A DNA stretch of 64,000 nt from NCBI RefSeq assembly GCF_027942865.1, contig NC_134516.1:24387322-24451321 (forward strand). Direction: 5' to 3'. Of the stretch, positions 45,288-56,854 are shown one piece after another. The translations under genes were made by a program, and so were the position numbers. How positions within the stretch are numbered: the first letter of the stretch is position 1; the number at the start of each line of letters is the position of its first letter. Source of the stretch: Odontesthes bonariensis. Taxonomy: Eukaryota > Chordata > Actinopteri > Atheriniformes > Atherinopsidae. A model generated the notes under the pieces. The model ran no database searches and was not told the origin of the DNA. It was given only the letters and a program-made list of their open reading frames with translations.

Positions 45288-45835
45288 TCAACACAGAGAC
45301 ACTGAGGAACCAGATGAACTGAACAAAAACCCAAAACCAAGATATAGAGGTTCAGTGAATGTGGTGTTGAAGGTGTGGAGGTGGATCAGTGTGTCAGAGG
45401 AGACTCTGTAGAAGGACAGAGTGCCAGCAGAGTGGTCCACATATACTGCTGCTCTGTTAGTGACGGAGGAGGAGGAGGAGGAGGAGGAGATGAAAGTTGC
45501 TCCCTTTTTATGACAGACGGAGAAACCATCATCATCTGAACATCTCAGACTCCAGGACTGATCATTCCATCCAAACATACACTCATCACTGCCCCCTTTC
45601 CTTTTGATTCCTCTGTAAGTCGCTGAGAGAAAAACTCTTCCTCTCCACTCGACCTCCCAGTAAAAGCGACCAGTCAGAACATTGCTACACAGCAGCTGAG
45701 GCCGGCCATCAAATCTGTCTGGATGATCAGGATATGACTGAACCTCCTCCTTCACATGTGTCACCTTCCTGTTGTTGTCAGACAGTTTGAGGTTTCTGTT
45801 CACTGTGTTTGTGTCGATTGTGAGTCGGCAGGAAT
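45288..45835 (-). CDS. PRY-SPRY (B30.2) exon of a fish NLR gene
   Basis: This last coding exon of a fish NLRC3/NLRP12-like gene starts after the acceptor CATCAG at 45836 and ends at the stop at 45288. PRY motif: LTIDTNTVNRNLKLSDNNRK and YPDHPDRFD. SPRY motifs: GRFYWEVEWRG, GWNDQSWSLRC and AGTLSFYRVSSDTLIHLHTF. The domain is believed to recognise ligands in these cytosolic immune receptors. A Ser tract (eight codons, from a GAG/GGA microsatellite) lies in a surface loop. The exon is intact. It joins in phase to the exon at 45957-46003. Confidence 0.9.
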
Positions 45836-45956
45836 CTGATGGAGAGAACAAACACAATCCAGCTGCAGTTATTGATCTATCATCTGTTCACTTTGATCAA
45901 TGAATGATGTGAATAAGATGGTTGGATGTCATGAATCAGATGAAGAACACACTTAC

Positions 45957-46003
45957 ACTTCCTCAGACCTGGTGTCAACCATCGTTCTCCAGCAGGCTCC
46001 ATC
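45957..46003 (-). CDS. NLR linker exon before B30.2
   Basis: This 47-bp exon has acceptor CCTTTCAG and donor GTAAGT. It encodes MEPAGERWLTPGLRK, matching the short linker (RMKPGLRKY-like) that precedes PRY in fish NLRs. The final base T completes a Tyr codon with the AT that starts the SPRY exon. The first base completes the Arg codon begun by the AG at the end of the LRR exon at 62074-62235. Phase agreement on both sides supports a single transcript. Confidence 0.85.
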
Positions 46004-46399
46004 CTGAAAGGAGGAGGGGGGTCAGAGCAGCACATTTCAGCATGCAAACATGGACATTACATGGCTCTCACACACACATTGTTCTACACAGGAACAGGAA
46101 AACATCTGGACAGAAACATTCGAATGGAGCATCTTTTAAGTCCTGTCCAGTAATCTTTATTAAATTAGAAAGAAAGAATTGGAGACCATTCAGTATGGAA
46201 ATTAATTTTTTTGAAGTTCAGTATAGATTAGTTTTAGATCTGTTTGAAGAAACAGTACTTTGAGATTTGGCAAAAAAAGTAATGTACACAGAGTGTATAG
46301 TGAGCTAAGTGAGCTTAGATCCTTTTTGTGGCTCTGCACTTATTACTTCCAGTCGCATTTTCAAAAGATTGTTGAGGGCTAAAGAGTGGCAAGAAATGT

Positions 46400-49290
46400 T
46401 TCAACTTGCTCCTGCATGACAACCTGCAGATGAATCAACCGCTGCATGGACACCGAGGGACAACTGCTGTTACCAATTGTGAAAAGTGTGCTGTCAAGGG
46501 CGTTAACCACTGGCAGGTTCTCCCAAGTCAAACTGGTCTCAGCTGAGGAATCAGACTAAGAGCGATTCAAAGACATCGATAGAGCGACACTGTGTCACCT
46601 TGTCACCTATCAGGAAAAGAGAATCCGGGGGACCCCATGGAAGGGGGCTTGTCTGTAAATGCCTGATGGCTCAGCCCGAAGAAGCCACAGGATGCCACCT
46701 TCATATTGGCTTGACACCTGAGGAAAGGAAATTTAAGGTTGGGTAAAGTGTGAGCTGAGTGACAGGAAAGGTGGGGGCCAGGGCATACGATTCCTAAAAA
46801 TCGAAAATTTGGATCTGCACATGCGGAACATAACTTTGATGGCAGAGAAAGAGCCTGAGCTAGTGTTTGAGGTGAAGTAATATTGACTAAATATTGTTGG
46901 AATCACCGGGCTCTGGAACCTAACTCATGGAGAGGGGGTTGACTCAAGAGCTCCCTTATGAGGCATGTTAGTGTTATGGCGCTTTTCCACTAGCTCGGCT
47001 CGGTTTGGTTGTGTTTCCATTACAAACGAGTATACTTCGTGCCTCCTCGACGTGGGCGGGGTCGTAGTAACACGGCTGCGCGTGTTGCTGCTCACCCTGT
47101 GGGTTTTTGTCACACAGAAGGCAAGAGAAGAGAGCCAGAGAAGACTCCTGGCCGCCAGACAAAACAGTATTGAAAAGTACCGGAGAGTTTTGTTACGAGC
47201 TTCAAAAAGATGCCGTTTGGAGGTAAGCTAACGGTTGCTAACGCTAGCTTTTATTATCCGCGTTATGATGCTTCCAGTGACGACACTCATCGCCTAATCA
47301 GTGGGAGGCAGTCGGCTGGCGTCACGTTTTAGTAACGCTTCGGCCCGCTTGGAACCAGGGCTGAGGTGATATGGAAAATCGTCCTGGTTGCAGGTACAGC
47401 GTGCTAGTGGAAACACGCAATAGCACGCCGAGCCGAGCTAGTGGAAAAGCGCCATTAGAGTTCAGTGACCAAGAGATTTATCTCGCTGTAGCTGTTAGAA
47501 ACTCTGGCTGTTGTTAGTGTGCATGGAACAAACAACGTTTCAGATGATCAGGCCTTCTTGAAGTCTCTGGGTGACATCCTGGTGGGATTGCCACCTGGTG
47601 ATTCTATTGTTCTTCTGGGGGACTTCAATGCCCATGTGTGCAGTGATGGAGTGACCTAGGAATGCATGACTAGGAGGAACAGGCCTCCCTGATCTAAACC
47701 CAAGCAATGTTTTGGACTTCTGTGCTTGTCATGGATTGTCCTTTACAAACACCGTTGCAGGAGCCATATATTGTTTTGCTCATCATTTTTTGGGCTTTGA
47801 TTTGTTTGGTGTGGTTGACACGGTGATATGTGGGGTTTGGGTCACATGGGCGTCGTAGATGACCGCCATAGGTTATAACAGGGACGGAATCCCCTGCACT
47901 TGGGCAGAAGAGAGGCGAGTTAGGTATCTGTAATTTTTGTTGACCGCTTTTTGTTTAGTTTGATTGCTTTGATACATACGCAAACGGTGTATACGTTCTT
48001 ACATCTTATGTACACGTTTCTTATTAAATACCTTGAAAAGCCGCAATAACCTTGTTCAATCATGAAGTGGTTCATTAGTGTAATTTGTACCAAGGCACCT
48101 TCGGCAAAAGGTCGACTATTGATTTTCTGGTTCTATCGTCAGACCTGTGGCCATATGTCTTTGATACTCGGGTGAAAGAGGGGCAGAACAGATCACTTGC
48201 GGGTGGTGAGTTGAATCTATGACAGGAAAGACTGCCGGACAGATTTTGCATCTTCGACATACAGCTCTGGGAGTTATTTTCTTCCCTACCGGGAGTTGGG
48301 GACATGGAATCTGAATGGACTATGTTCAGGACCTCCATTGTGGAAGAAGCTTCCAGCAGTTGTGGCCAGAAGACTGACTATCCTTACCTGACTCCTGCCC
48401 TCTGGTATTCGCATACCATCTGGGACGAGCCCACAACCGACACGATTTCAAATGGGGCTATTTTTTCTAAAACTCGTGCATGTGATTGGATGAAGAATCT
48501 GTCCGTCATCTTGACTGACACGCCACTTCAGCCACTCCCAATGACTCAACCTGTGACGTAGCTCAGAGCTTACCTGACTCCCGCCCTCTGGTATCCGGCC
48601 ATAACGCCGCCCATTCATCCAAAGTCCCACCCAGCGATTAATGATTGGCTCTGATTATTTTCTAATCGGACGAAACACCAATGACTCCCAGGCTCCTCAG
48701 ATGGCTGTGTGAGGAAAGGGAATGCCCCCGCGTGTAGTTGGTGAACGCAGCCAGATGACGTGAGTCAGGTTATGATTATCCAACCACGGAGGAGGATGTG
48801 CAGTGTGGTATTCATCCAGGTCGTATAACAGTGGGCCAGACGTTCAGCCATGTACAGTTACGAAGGAAGTCAAAAGAGACTGACCATCCATTCTACATGT
48901 GTTTCGTGGATTTGGATAAATGTTACGATCGTGTCAACTAAGGAATTCTATGGGGTGTGCTGTGGGAGAACAAGGTACTAGAGTTGCTTTTGCAGACTAT
49001 TCCTGTCCCTGTATAAATAAAGCAAGAACTGTGACCACATTCTTAGCACAAAAAACACTTGTTTTCTTTTTTATGGTTGTTAGACTGCCATGACTGCCAC
49101 AAGTCCTCGATCTGTTTGTGGTTTTCATGGACAAGATCTCAAGATCACTGCTTTTTGCAGATGATGTGGTTCTGTTGTCTTCTTCAAGCCATGAGCTTCA
49201 GATGCACTGGAGCGTTTCACAGTGGTGTGAAGCAGCCAAGATTAAAGTCAGCTCTTTTAAATTCGAGGTAATGCTTTTCAACTGGAAGTA
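46400..49290 (+). pseudogene. Rex3 (RTE) LINE copy, decayed and interrupted
   Basis: Recognisable pieces are endonuclease LGDFNAHVCSDGVT at about 47615-47660, a FVDLDKCYDRV-like RT segment near 48905-48940 (reads FVDLDKCYDRVN), and FADDVVLLSSSSHELQ at about 49157. Stops and frameshifts are frequent. The copy is interrupted by a Harbinger MITE (46977-47454), by an LTR-like stretch (about 47775-48065) and by an unassigned piece (about 48353-48770). Orientation is opposite to the NLR gene in whose intron it lies. Confidence 0.65.
46977..47454. mobile_element. Harbinger-type MITE, TTA duplication
   Basis: The perfect inverted ends are about 27 bp, beginning TGGCGCTTTTCCACTAGCTC on each strand, with TTA at 46974-46976 and 47455-47457. 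A 3-bp TTA duplication is typical of PIF/Harbinger. An exon-like frame inside (about 47110-47222, AREESQRRLLAARQNSIEKY) ends at a good splice donor (GGAG then GTAAGC). Its origin is unknown. Confidence 0.88.
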
Positions 49291-50826
49291 AACAGATAAA
49301 TACTGGTGAAAGTTACCAATGATCTCCTCTTGGTCCCTGATAGCGGACTTGTGTCTGTGCTTGTCCTCATGGATCTCAGTGTGGCATTTGATACAATTGA
49401 TCACAGCATTCTGTTACAGAGACTTCAATTGTTATTATGTTATTGGGATTATAGGAACTGCATTAGGCTGGTTTCAGTCATATTTATCTGATAGATTCCA
49501 GTTTGTTTATGTAAGTGAAAAATCTTCCTCACACCAGAGAAGGTCATGGAGTTCCATAGAGTTCTTTTCACTTTATACATGCTTCCATTAGGTAAAATTA
49601 TCAGACAGCATGGCATACATTTCCATTGCTATGCTGATGATACTCAGCTGCACTTATCTATGAAACCAGATGAAACTAATCAGTTGGTCAGACTACAAAC
49701 ATGTCTGAAAAACATAAAGACCTGGATAACTCAATAAATTCAGACAAAACTGAAGGGAAAAACCTAGTTATATACTTACTCTGAAATAGATGGTATTTTC
49801 TTAGCTTGTAGTACTACAGTGAGGAGTCTTTTTTTTTTTTTAACCAGGATCTGTCCTTTGATTCACAAATAAAACAGATTTGTGCCTTCTTTCACCTTCG
49901 TAATATTGTTAAAATCTGGAACATCCTGTCTCAGAGTGATGCAGAAAAACTGCTCCATGCGTTTGTTACTTCAGGATTGGACTAGTGTAATTCTTTATTA
50001 TTGGGCTGTCCCACAAATTCTCTGAAAAGCCTCCAGCTGATCCGAAATGCTGCAGCCAGAGTTCTGATGAAAACTAACAGGAGAGATCATATTTCTCCAG
50101 TTTTAGCTTCTCTTCATTGGCTCCCTGTTAAATTCAGAATAGAATTTAAGATTCTTCTCCTTACATATAAAGCTCTTAATGACCGAGCTCCATCATATGT
50201 TATTGTTGGATATTTTCCCAACAGAGCACTTTGCTCTCAGACTGCAGGTTTACTTGTGGTTCCCAGAGTTTCTAAAGGTAGAATGGGAGGCAGAGCCTTC
50301 AGTTATCAGGCAGCTGCTAGTTTGGGTTCAAGCAGCCTAATCTCTAACTTTAAGATTAGGTTTAAAACTTTCCTTTTTGATAAAGCTTATAGTTAAGTAT
50401 GGCTCAGGTGACCCTGAAACATCCCATAGTTATGCTGCTATAGGCCTAGACTGCTGGGGGACCTCCCACGATGCACCTCTTCTCTCTCTGCTCTCTTTAC
50501 TCTCCATGTACCTATGACATTATTGTTGTCATTAACTTGCGTTTCTCTTTCTCAGCAGGTATCTCTGGCCTGTTGTTATGGTGCCTGTTGTGCACACTTT
50601 CCTGTCCTCTCAACCCCCAGCTGGCCGTGGCAGATGGCTGCCCTTTCTGGCTCTCGTTCTGATAGAGGTTTCTTCCTGTTAAAAGGGAGTTTTTTCTTTC
50701 CACAGTCGCCTTGTGCACACTCAGGACGAGATTGGAGAAGAGAAGTGTCAGTGCAATTTGTTGGTTTCCTTAGCTTTTTAATTGGCTCTGTATGAATTGG
50801 ACTAATGTGGAATATATTGAATTGAG
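49291..50826 (+). pseudogene. L2-like LINE, 5'-truncated and frameshifted
   Basis: RT motifs are seen in broken frames: [20 protein letters not shown], then CYADDTQLHLSMKPDE at about 49628 and LIRNAAARVLMKTNRRDHIS. The 3' UTR contains TATCTCTGGCCTGTTGTTATGG and GGGAGTTTTTTCTTTCCACAG, widespread in fish L2 tails. The catalytic YADD is retained, but stops prevent translation. Confidence 0.8.
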
Positions 50827-52772
50827 ATTCCCTTCCTGGATCGTGGCCTTGCTGGGGCGGAAGGGCTTGCGTGGTCTAGTGATCTCCAGAGCTATGTCGT
50901 TGGAAGCTCTATGCTCCTGGTAGGGTCTCCTAATGAGAACAGGTCTGGAGTGAAGACCCAGACAAACAGGATCCGAAAATCATGCAGAAGAAACACAAGA
51001 AAGCGTGTACCCTGCCTGGTGTAGGTTTGCTGGAACCCACCCCTTGAGCCAGGTCTGGGCGTGGTGTTCGCTGGCGAGCACCTGGTAGCAACCCACATAA
51101 CCCGGGCTTTAGCCCGAAAAGGCGATGTGGGAGGATCGTGTGGGCCAACCCCCCTCAAGCTCCAACATGGGGGCCAGGTTCAATGCTGCTAAGGCAGTAG
51201 TGGAGAGTGGGGGGTTTGCTGCATCGCGGTCCCCTGTGACAGAAACTGATTTTTGGGATGTGGAATGGTCCCTGGAATGGAGGGAGGCACCGTGCAGCTT
51301 TGGGGATGCTCACAAGCCCCTGGTTGGCTGGCTGCCACAAAATTGGAGCTTGTCCCGGTGGATAAGAGGGTCGCCTCTATGCGGCTTAAAGTTGCAGGGA
51401 GGAAAACTCTGACTGTTATTTGTGCTTATGCACCGAATAGCAGCTCAGATTATTCGGCCTTCTTGGAGGGAGTGGGTGGGGTTATGGAAAGGGCCCCACT
51501 GATGGACTCCATAAGTCCTACTGGGGGACTTTACACCCACATTGGAAATGACTGGGTAACCTGGAAGGGGGTGATTGGGAGGAATCGCCTGCCCGATCCT
51601 GAGGAATGAGTTGTTGTTTTTGGACTTCTGTCCTAGCCATGGACTGTCCATAACAAACACCATGTACGATGATGCTCATTCAGTGTACCTGGTACCAGAG
51701 CTCCTTGGGGTGACGGTCGACGATCGATTTTACTGTCACTTCACCTGACCTGAGACCTTTTGTTCTGGACACTTGGGTGAAGAGAGGTGCTGAGCTTGCA
51801 ACAAGCGTGTCGTGAGGATATGCTGGGAAAGACTGGCAGAGGAACCTGTGCGGAATGATTTCAACTCCGACCTCTGTGAGAAGTTCTCTCATGTGCCGAG
51901 ATACGCCCAGAAATGCTTATGGCTTTGGGTGGTGTGGGGCTGTCATGGCTGACATGTTTCTGCAATGTCGCATGGACCTCGGGTGCAGTACCCTTGGACT
52001 GGCAAACCGGGGTGGTGGTCCCTATTTTTAGAAAAGGGGATTGGAGGGTGTGTGCCAACTATCACACTTCTCAGCCTCCCTGAGAAAGTCTATGCCGGGG
52101 TGTTGGAGAAGAGGCTCCGTCCGATAGTTGAACCTCAGATTGAGGAGGAACAATGCGGGTTCCGCCCTGGCCGTGGAACAACGGATCAGCTTTTCACCCT
52201 CTCACAGCTCATTGAGGGGGCATTGGAGTTTGCTCATTCAGTCTACATGTGTTTTGTGGACTTGGAGACGGCCTAAGACTGTGTGCCCCAAGAGGTCTTG
52301 TGGGAGGTGCTGTGGGAATATGGGGTGCTGGGGCCACTAGTGCAGGCTGTTCGGTCTCTTTATTCCCAATGTGAGTGCTGCGTCCATATACTAGGCATTA
52401 AGTCGGACTCTTTCCGACTTCCGACTTGTTTGGCTCCATCACATGTGTGCCTCCAGCATGCACTAGAACGGTTTGCAGCTGGGTATGAAGCAGTTAGTAT
52501 GCGGATCAGCACCTCCAAATCTGAGTCCATCATCCTTTCACGGAAAAGGATGGCATGCCCTCTCCAGGTAAGGGGGAGAGAACTTACCCCAGTGGGAGGA
52601 GTTTAAATATCTCGGGGTCTTATTCACAAGTGATGGGAGAAGGCACGGTGAGATCAGCCGCAGACTGGGATAAGGGGCAGCAGTGATGCAGTCGCTGTAC
52701 CGGACTGTTGTGGTGAAGAGGGAGCTGAACCTCAAAGCAAAGCTTTCGATTTTTTGGGCAGTTTACATCCCT
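50827..52772 (+). pseudogene. Rex3 (RTE) LINE, 5' and middle part
   Basis: A Rex3-type leader (GGATCGTGGCCTTGCTGGGG) and endonuclease motifs (VICAYAPNSSSDYSAFLEGV) are followed by the RT segments VYAGVLEKRLRPIVEPQIEE, then EQCGFRPGRGTTDQLFTLSQ and CFVDLETA. Between KSDSFRLPT and LERFAAGYEA about 60-70 residues including the catalytic FADD block are deleted. The copy is split at about 52772 by the L2 element and continues at 56404. Confidence 0.82.
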
Positions 52773-55700
52773 TTGGACACTTGATGATGAAAAGATGGCG
52801 CCTGTGATTGGCAGTGCCACGGCTCGTCTCCTGCAGTATAGTTTATTAATGGCAATCTTTGCAATATATGTCATCATATCAGCCCGTGTTTCGAATGGAT
52901 GTGTCTCAGCTTTACGGACCTATGATCGGGACTCTCTGTTTTGTATCAGAGAGTGGATGGAGGGCCTGTTTAATACACATGACAGGTACAGACGGGCGTT
53001 TCCTCCTCCCTTTATCATCCGCCCAAACTCACCGGAGTACTTGCTGCTTTATCGGGTGCCGGGCAAAGTTCGCAGGAAATCGAGGAAAAGAGGATCGCGT
53101 TCCGGAGTCCAGGCCAAGCGAAGACGCGCTGCAGCACGCCTGGGCCCTGCCATGATCCAGGGAAAACGCGCAAGGTGTCTGCGCCGGATCCCTCTCCTCA
53201 ATGTGTGCGACAGCACATTCACGCTGCCGTCTGCTTGGACCACAACGACAGTCTTGGAGCCTACACAGCGCTGGAGTAGTGATCAGTGTCCTTCACAGCC
53301 TCCACGCTCTTCCGTGTTTACATCGGTTCCTGCACGGTCCAGCTGGAGCACACATGACCGCTGGACAGGCCTTCGACCAATTCCACTGCGCTCCGCGGAC
53401 ACTGCCTCCGTGACGTCACCAACTTTGCATATCGGCCTGTTGAATGCCCGGTCTATTTCAAATAAATCCTTCTCTCTGAGCGATCTTTTCTCAAGAGAGA
53501 ATCTGGATTTAATGTGTCTCTCGGAGACATGGCAGAGAGAGGAAGAGTTTATTCATCTTAATGAACTTTGTCCAGCTGGCTGCTCTGCTCTCGGGAAGCC
53601 CCGCCCCCACCGTCGTGGGGGGGGTCTGGCCGTTGTTTACAGGGACAGTTGTGCTTGCAAAGTTACTCAGACCTTGGAATTCACTTCATTTGAGTCCCAG
53701 ATGGTGAAAGTGGGTTCTTTAAATCCATTCCACTGTGTGTCAATCTACCGTCCTCCTGGTCCTGCTTCTGTGTTCTTGAAGGATTTTAGTGACTTTTTAT
53801 CCTCCATAATAAAGTTGGAAACTGTTTTAATCCTTGGAGATTTTAACCTTCATGTTGATGACAGCTCATCTTGCTCCGCAAAGGAACTTTTAACATTGAC
53901 TGAAGCTTTTAATTTTGATCAACATGTTTCTGAGCCCACACACCAAAAAGGCCACATTTTAGACTTAGTTTTTACTCTTGGCCTGGACATTTCAAATGTG
54001 TCTGTACAGGACGTCCATCTGAGTGATCATTGTCTTGTTTTGTTTGATCTGCACTTCAGCCCTGAGCCTAAGCCCTTAGAAGTTTTGTCTCAGAGGCGTG
54101 TTATCTCTGCTAATACTGTAGACAGTTTTTCTGCTATGTTTGACCCTCTTTTGTTCATGGATTGCCTCGATGTGGACAATTTTATTCACTGTTTTACCAA
54201 TCATTGTTTTAAAATTCTGGATCAGGTGGCACCTGTCAAATCAAACTTGTCAATGCAGAAAAAAGTGTGCCCTTGGACAAATGAAGATACCCTGAGTGTG
54301 AAGAGACTATGTCGGAAGACTGAACGTCTGTGGAAATCCACAAATCTTGAGGTACACAGACTTTATCTCAGAGATCTGGTGTCCTCATACAATGAGATGG
54401 TGGGAAATGCCAGATCTGACTATATTCGTCAACTGGTAACAGTAAATAAGAAAAACCCCAAAGTATTGTTTGACACCATAAATTCTCTTGTATGTCCTGC
54501 TGCACCAGTTACCCCTGTTTTTTGTGAAGCTGACAGCAATGCATTGTTGAGATTTTTTGTTGACAAAATTAAGATGATCAAGGAGAAAATCCCTCCCCCT
54601 TTGTGTGGAACCCCTGCTGTCATTGAGCCTGTCTCAAGCTTGTGGTCCTCATTTAAGTTAGTGACTCTTGCTGATATCTCGGCACTGGTGACCAAGATGA
54701 AACCCTCCTCTTGCTCATCGGACGTCCTTCCTTGTAGGCTCTTTGTGAAAGTGTTTGATGTAATTGGCCCCTGGGTTACCAAAATGGTTAACCTCTCTCT
54801 TTCAACAGGTGTGTTTCCCACTACATTTAAGCATGCCATAGTGGAGCCCTTACTTAAAAAGACAGGCTTAGACCCGACTGTACTCAGTAATTTCAGACCT
54901 ATTTCAAAGCTACCACTCTTGTCCAAGATCCTAGAGAAGGTGGTCTCTGAACAACTGTCATTATTCCTGGATCAAAGTAACATCCATGAGACGTTTCAGT
55001 CTGGTTTCCGCAAATATCACTCTACGGAGACGGCCTTGCTGAAAGTGTCCAGTGACATTCTGATGTCTGCTGATTCGAGAAAATGCACTGTTCTAGTTCT
55101 TTTAGATCTGTCCTCAGCCTTTGACACCATCGACCACCAAATCCTGCTGAGTAGACTGAGGGATGAAGTGGGTCTGTCAGGTTCAGTTCTACATTGGTTC
55201 TCGTCATACCTTTCTGGGCGTAGTTTTAGTGTCACAGCTAACCAAATAAGGTCTGAGTCAGCAGATCTGCTGTGTGGAGTCCCTCAAGGTTCTGTCTTGG
55301 GTCCTGTATTATTTTTGTTGTATTTGATCCCTTTGGGAAAAATCATCCAGAGTTTTTCTGATATTTCGTACCACATGTTTGCTGATGATATCCAGCTTTA
55401 CTGCTCGTTCAAGCCAACTGAACCCCAGAGGCTAAATTCCTTAGTTCGTTGTTTGGTGGAGATAAAACAATGGCTAAATTACAACACCTTGCAGCTAAAT
55501 GTGGACAAAACAGAAACACTGGTTATTGCCCCTGATGACTCCATTCCAGGGATTAACCAGTACTTGGGTGACTTGGGCCAGTCTGTTAAAGCGAGCCTCA
55601 GAAACCTTGGTGTTGTGTTTGACAAGGACATGTCATTAGTCCAACACTGCAAACAGCTGACCAAAAGCTGCTTTTTTCAACTGAGGAATGTCTCCAAACT

Positions 55701-56403
55701 CAGGAAAATGGTGTCACGGGATGATTTGGAGCTGATTATACATGCATTTGTGTCTTCGCGTTTGGACTATTGTAATAGTCTGTTTTCTTGTTTGAACAAG
55801 AAGGAGCTGTCTCGCCTGCAGTTGGTGCAAAACTCTGCTGCGAGAATTCTGACCCGCTCAAATAGGAGGACTCACATAACTCCTGTTCTTAAAGCTCTTC
55901 ATTGGCTACCAGTTTCCTCTAGGATAAATTTTAAAATTTTGGTTTTAACTTTCCGAGCGTTGCATGGTCAGGCTCCACCCTACATCAGAGATCTGATCCA
56001 GCCTTACACCCCAGCTAGGGTTCTGAGGTCTGTGGATCAGAATCTTCTGATGGTGCCACGCACGCGTTTCCGGACCAGAGGAGACCGATCCTTCCAGGCT
56101 GTTGCTCCCAGGCTTTGGAACGATCTTCCGCTCTCTCTGCGCTCGATGGAGTCTGTTGACGCCTTCAAAAGGCAACTTAAGACCTTTTTATTTGTTCAGG
56201 TTTTTTCTTAATTTTCTTAATTGTCTTAATTTCTTAATTGTCTTGGGCTGCTATGATTGTGACTGAGTTGCTTTGGCCTTTTTTTTAAACTAATACTTTT
56301 ATGTACTTCTTAACTGTGTGTTTCTATTGCACCTGTAAAGCGCTTTGTGACCCTGGTCTGCGAAAGGCGCTGTATAAATAAATTACTTACTTACTTACTT
56401 ACT
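52773..56403 (+). mobile_element. L2-like LINE inserted in Rex3
   Basis: The 3.6-kb element starts within about 22 bp of its ORF and ends in a (CTTA)n tail at 56385-56403 after GCGCTGTATAAATAAATT. The empty Rex3 site reads VYIP then TLTYGHE across the insertion with no added codons, so no clear target duplication was made. The 3' UTR is short. Confidence 0.85.
52795..56211 (+). CDS. Intact L2-like LINE ORF: endonuclease and reverse transcriptase
   Basis: An uninterrupted ORF of 1138 codons. Residues 1-210 are basic and low in known motifs. The AP-endonuclease follows, about 215-440: LNARSISNKS, LMCLSETWQRE, GGGLAVVYR, LILGDFNLHV and SDHCLVLFDL. The RT spans about 690-960: NFRPISKLPLLSKILEKVV, TVLVLLDLSSAFDTIDHQIL, GVPQGSVLGPVLF and the catalytic FADD at residues 862-865. 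The C-terminus ends in RLWNDLPLSLR and FKRQLKTFLF, as in L2. The protein nicks DNA and copies its RNA at the break. All key residues seen are present, so activity is possible. Confidence 0.92.
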   Translation: MAPVIGSATARLLQYSLLMAIFAIYVIISARVSNGCVSALRTYDRDSLFCIREWMEGLFNTHDRYRRAFPPPFIIRPNSPEYLLLYRVPGKVRRKSRKRGSRSGVQAKRRRAAARLGPAMIQGKRARCLRRIPLLNVCDSTFTLPSAWTTTTVLEPTQRWSSDQCPSQPPRSSVFTSVPARSSWSTHDRWTGLRPIPLRSADTASVTSPTLHIGLLNARSISNKSFSLSDLFSRENLDLMCLSETWQREEEFIHLNELCPAGCSALGKPRPHRRGGGLAVVYRDSCACKVTQTLEFTSFESQMVKVGSLNPFHCVSIYRPPGPASVFLKDFSDFLSSIIKLETVLILGDFNLHVDDSSSCSAKELLTLTEAFNFDQHVSEPTHQKGHILDLVFTLGLDISNVSVQDVHLSDHCLVLFDLHFSPEPKPLEVLSQRRVISANTVDSFSAMFDPLLFMDCLDVDNFIHCFTNHCFKILDQVAPVKSNLSMQKKVCPWTNEDTLSVKRLCRKTERLWKSTNLEVHRLYLRDLVSSYNEMVGNARSDYIRQLVTVNKKNPKVLFDTINSLVCPAAPVTPVFCEADSNALLRFFVDKIKMIKEKIPPPLCGTPAVIEPVSSLWSSFKLVTLADISALVTKMKPSSCSSDVLPCRLFVKVFDVIGPWVTKMVNLSLSTGVFPTTFKHAIVEPLLKKTGLDPTVLSNFRPISKLPLLSKILEKVVSEQLSLFLDQSNIHETFQSGFRKYHSTETALLKVSSDILMSADSRKCTVLVLLDLSSAFDTIDHQILLSRLRDEVGLSGSVLHWFSSYLSGRSFSVTANQIRSESADLLCGVPQGSVLGPVLFLLYLIPLGKIIQSFSDISYHMFADDIQLYCSFKPTEPQRLNSLVRCLVEIKQWLNYNTLQLNVDKTETLVIAPDDSIPGINQYLGDLGQSVKASLRNLGVVFDKDMSLVQHCKQLTKSCFFQLRNVSKLRKMVSRDDLELIIHAFVSSRLDYCNSLFSCLNKKELSRLQLVQNSAARILTRSNRRTHITPVLKALHWLPVSSRINFKILVLTFRALHGQAPPYIRDLIQPYTPARVLRSVDQNLLMVPRTRFRTRGDRSFQAVAPRLWNDLPLSLRSMESVDAFKRQLKTFLFVQVFS

Positions 56404-56825
56404 TACCCTCACCTATGGTCATGAATTCTGGATCATGACAGAAAGAATGAGGGCAAGAGTCCAAGCGGCTGAAATGAGTTTTCTGCGCAGGGTGGCGGGT
56501 CTCACGCTTTATGATAGGGTGACGAGCTCAGCCATTCGGGAGAGACTCAAAAGTAGTCCAGCTACTCCGCATCCTCCGCATTGAGAGGAGCCAGTAGAGG
56601 TGGTTTGGGCATCTGATTAGGATGCCTCCTGGTCACGTTCCTTTGTTGGTGTACCGGGCACGACCAACTGGGACAAGGCCTAGAGGTAGGCCCAGGACTC
56701 GCTGTAGAGATTATGTCTCTCGATTGGCCTGGGACCGGCTCGGGGTCACCCAGGATGAGCTGGAAGTTGCAGGGGACAGGGATGTTTGGGCCTCCCTACT
56801 CGCCATATTGTCACTGTGACCCCAT
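56404..56825 (+). pseudogene. Rex3 (RTE) LINE, 3' part
   Basis: This continues 50827-52772: TLTYGHEFWIMTERMRARVQ, then AAEMSFLRRVAGLTLYDRV and the C-terminus RPRTRCRDYVSRLAWDRLGV. A frameshift lies near 56555. It ends in GGATTAAGAGGTTAAGAAAATGGATGG, a Rex3-like 3' tail. Confidence 0.82.
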
Positions 56826-56854
56826 GTGGATTAAGAGGTTAAGAAAATGGATGG

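Noticed and set aside
47775-48065. A solo LTR inside the decayed Rex3 copy
   Set aside because: The segment interrupts Rex3 similarity and looks LTR-like, but no flanking direct repeat was found.
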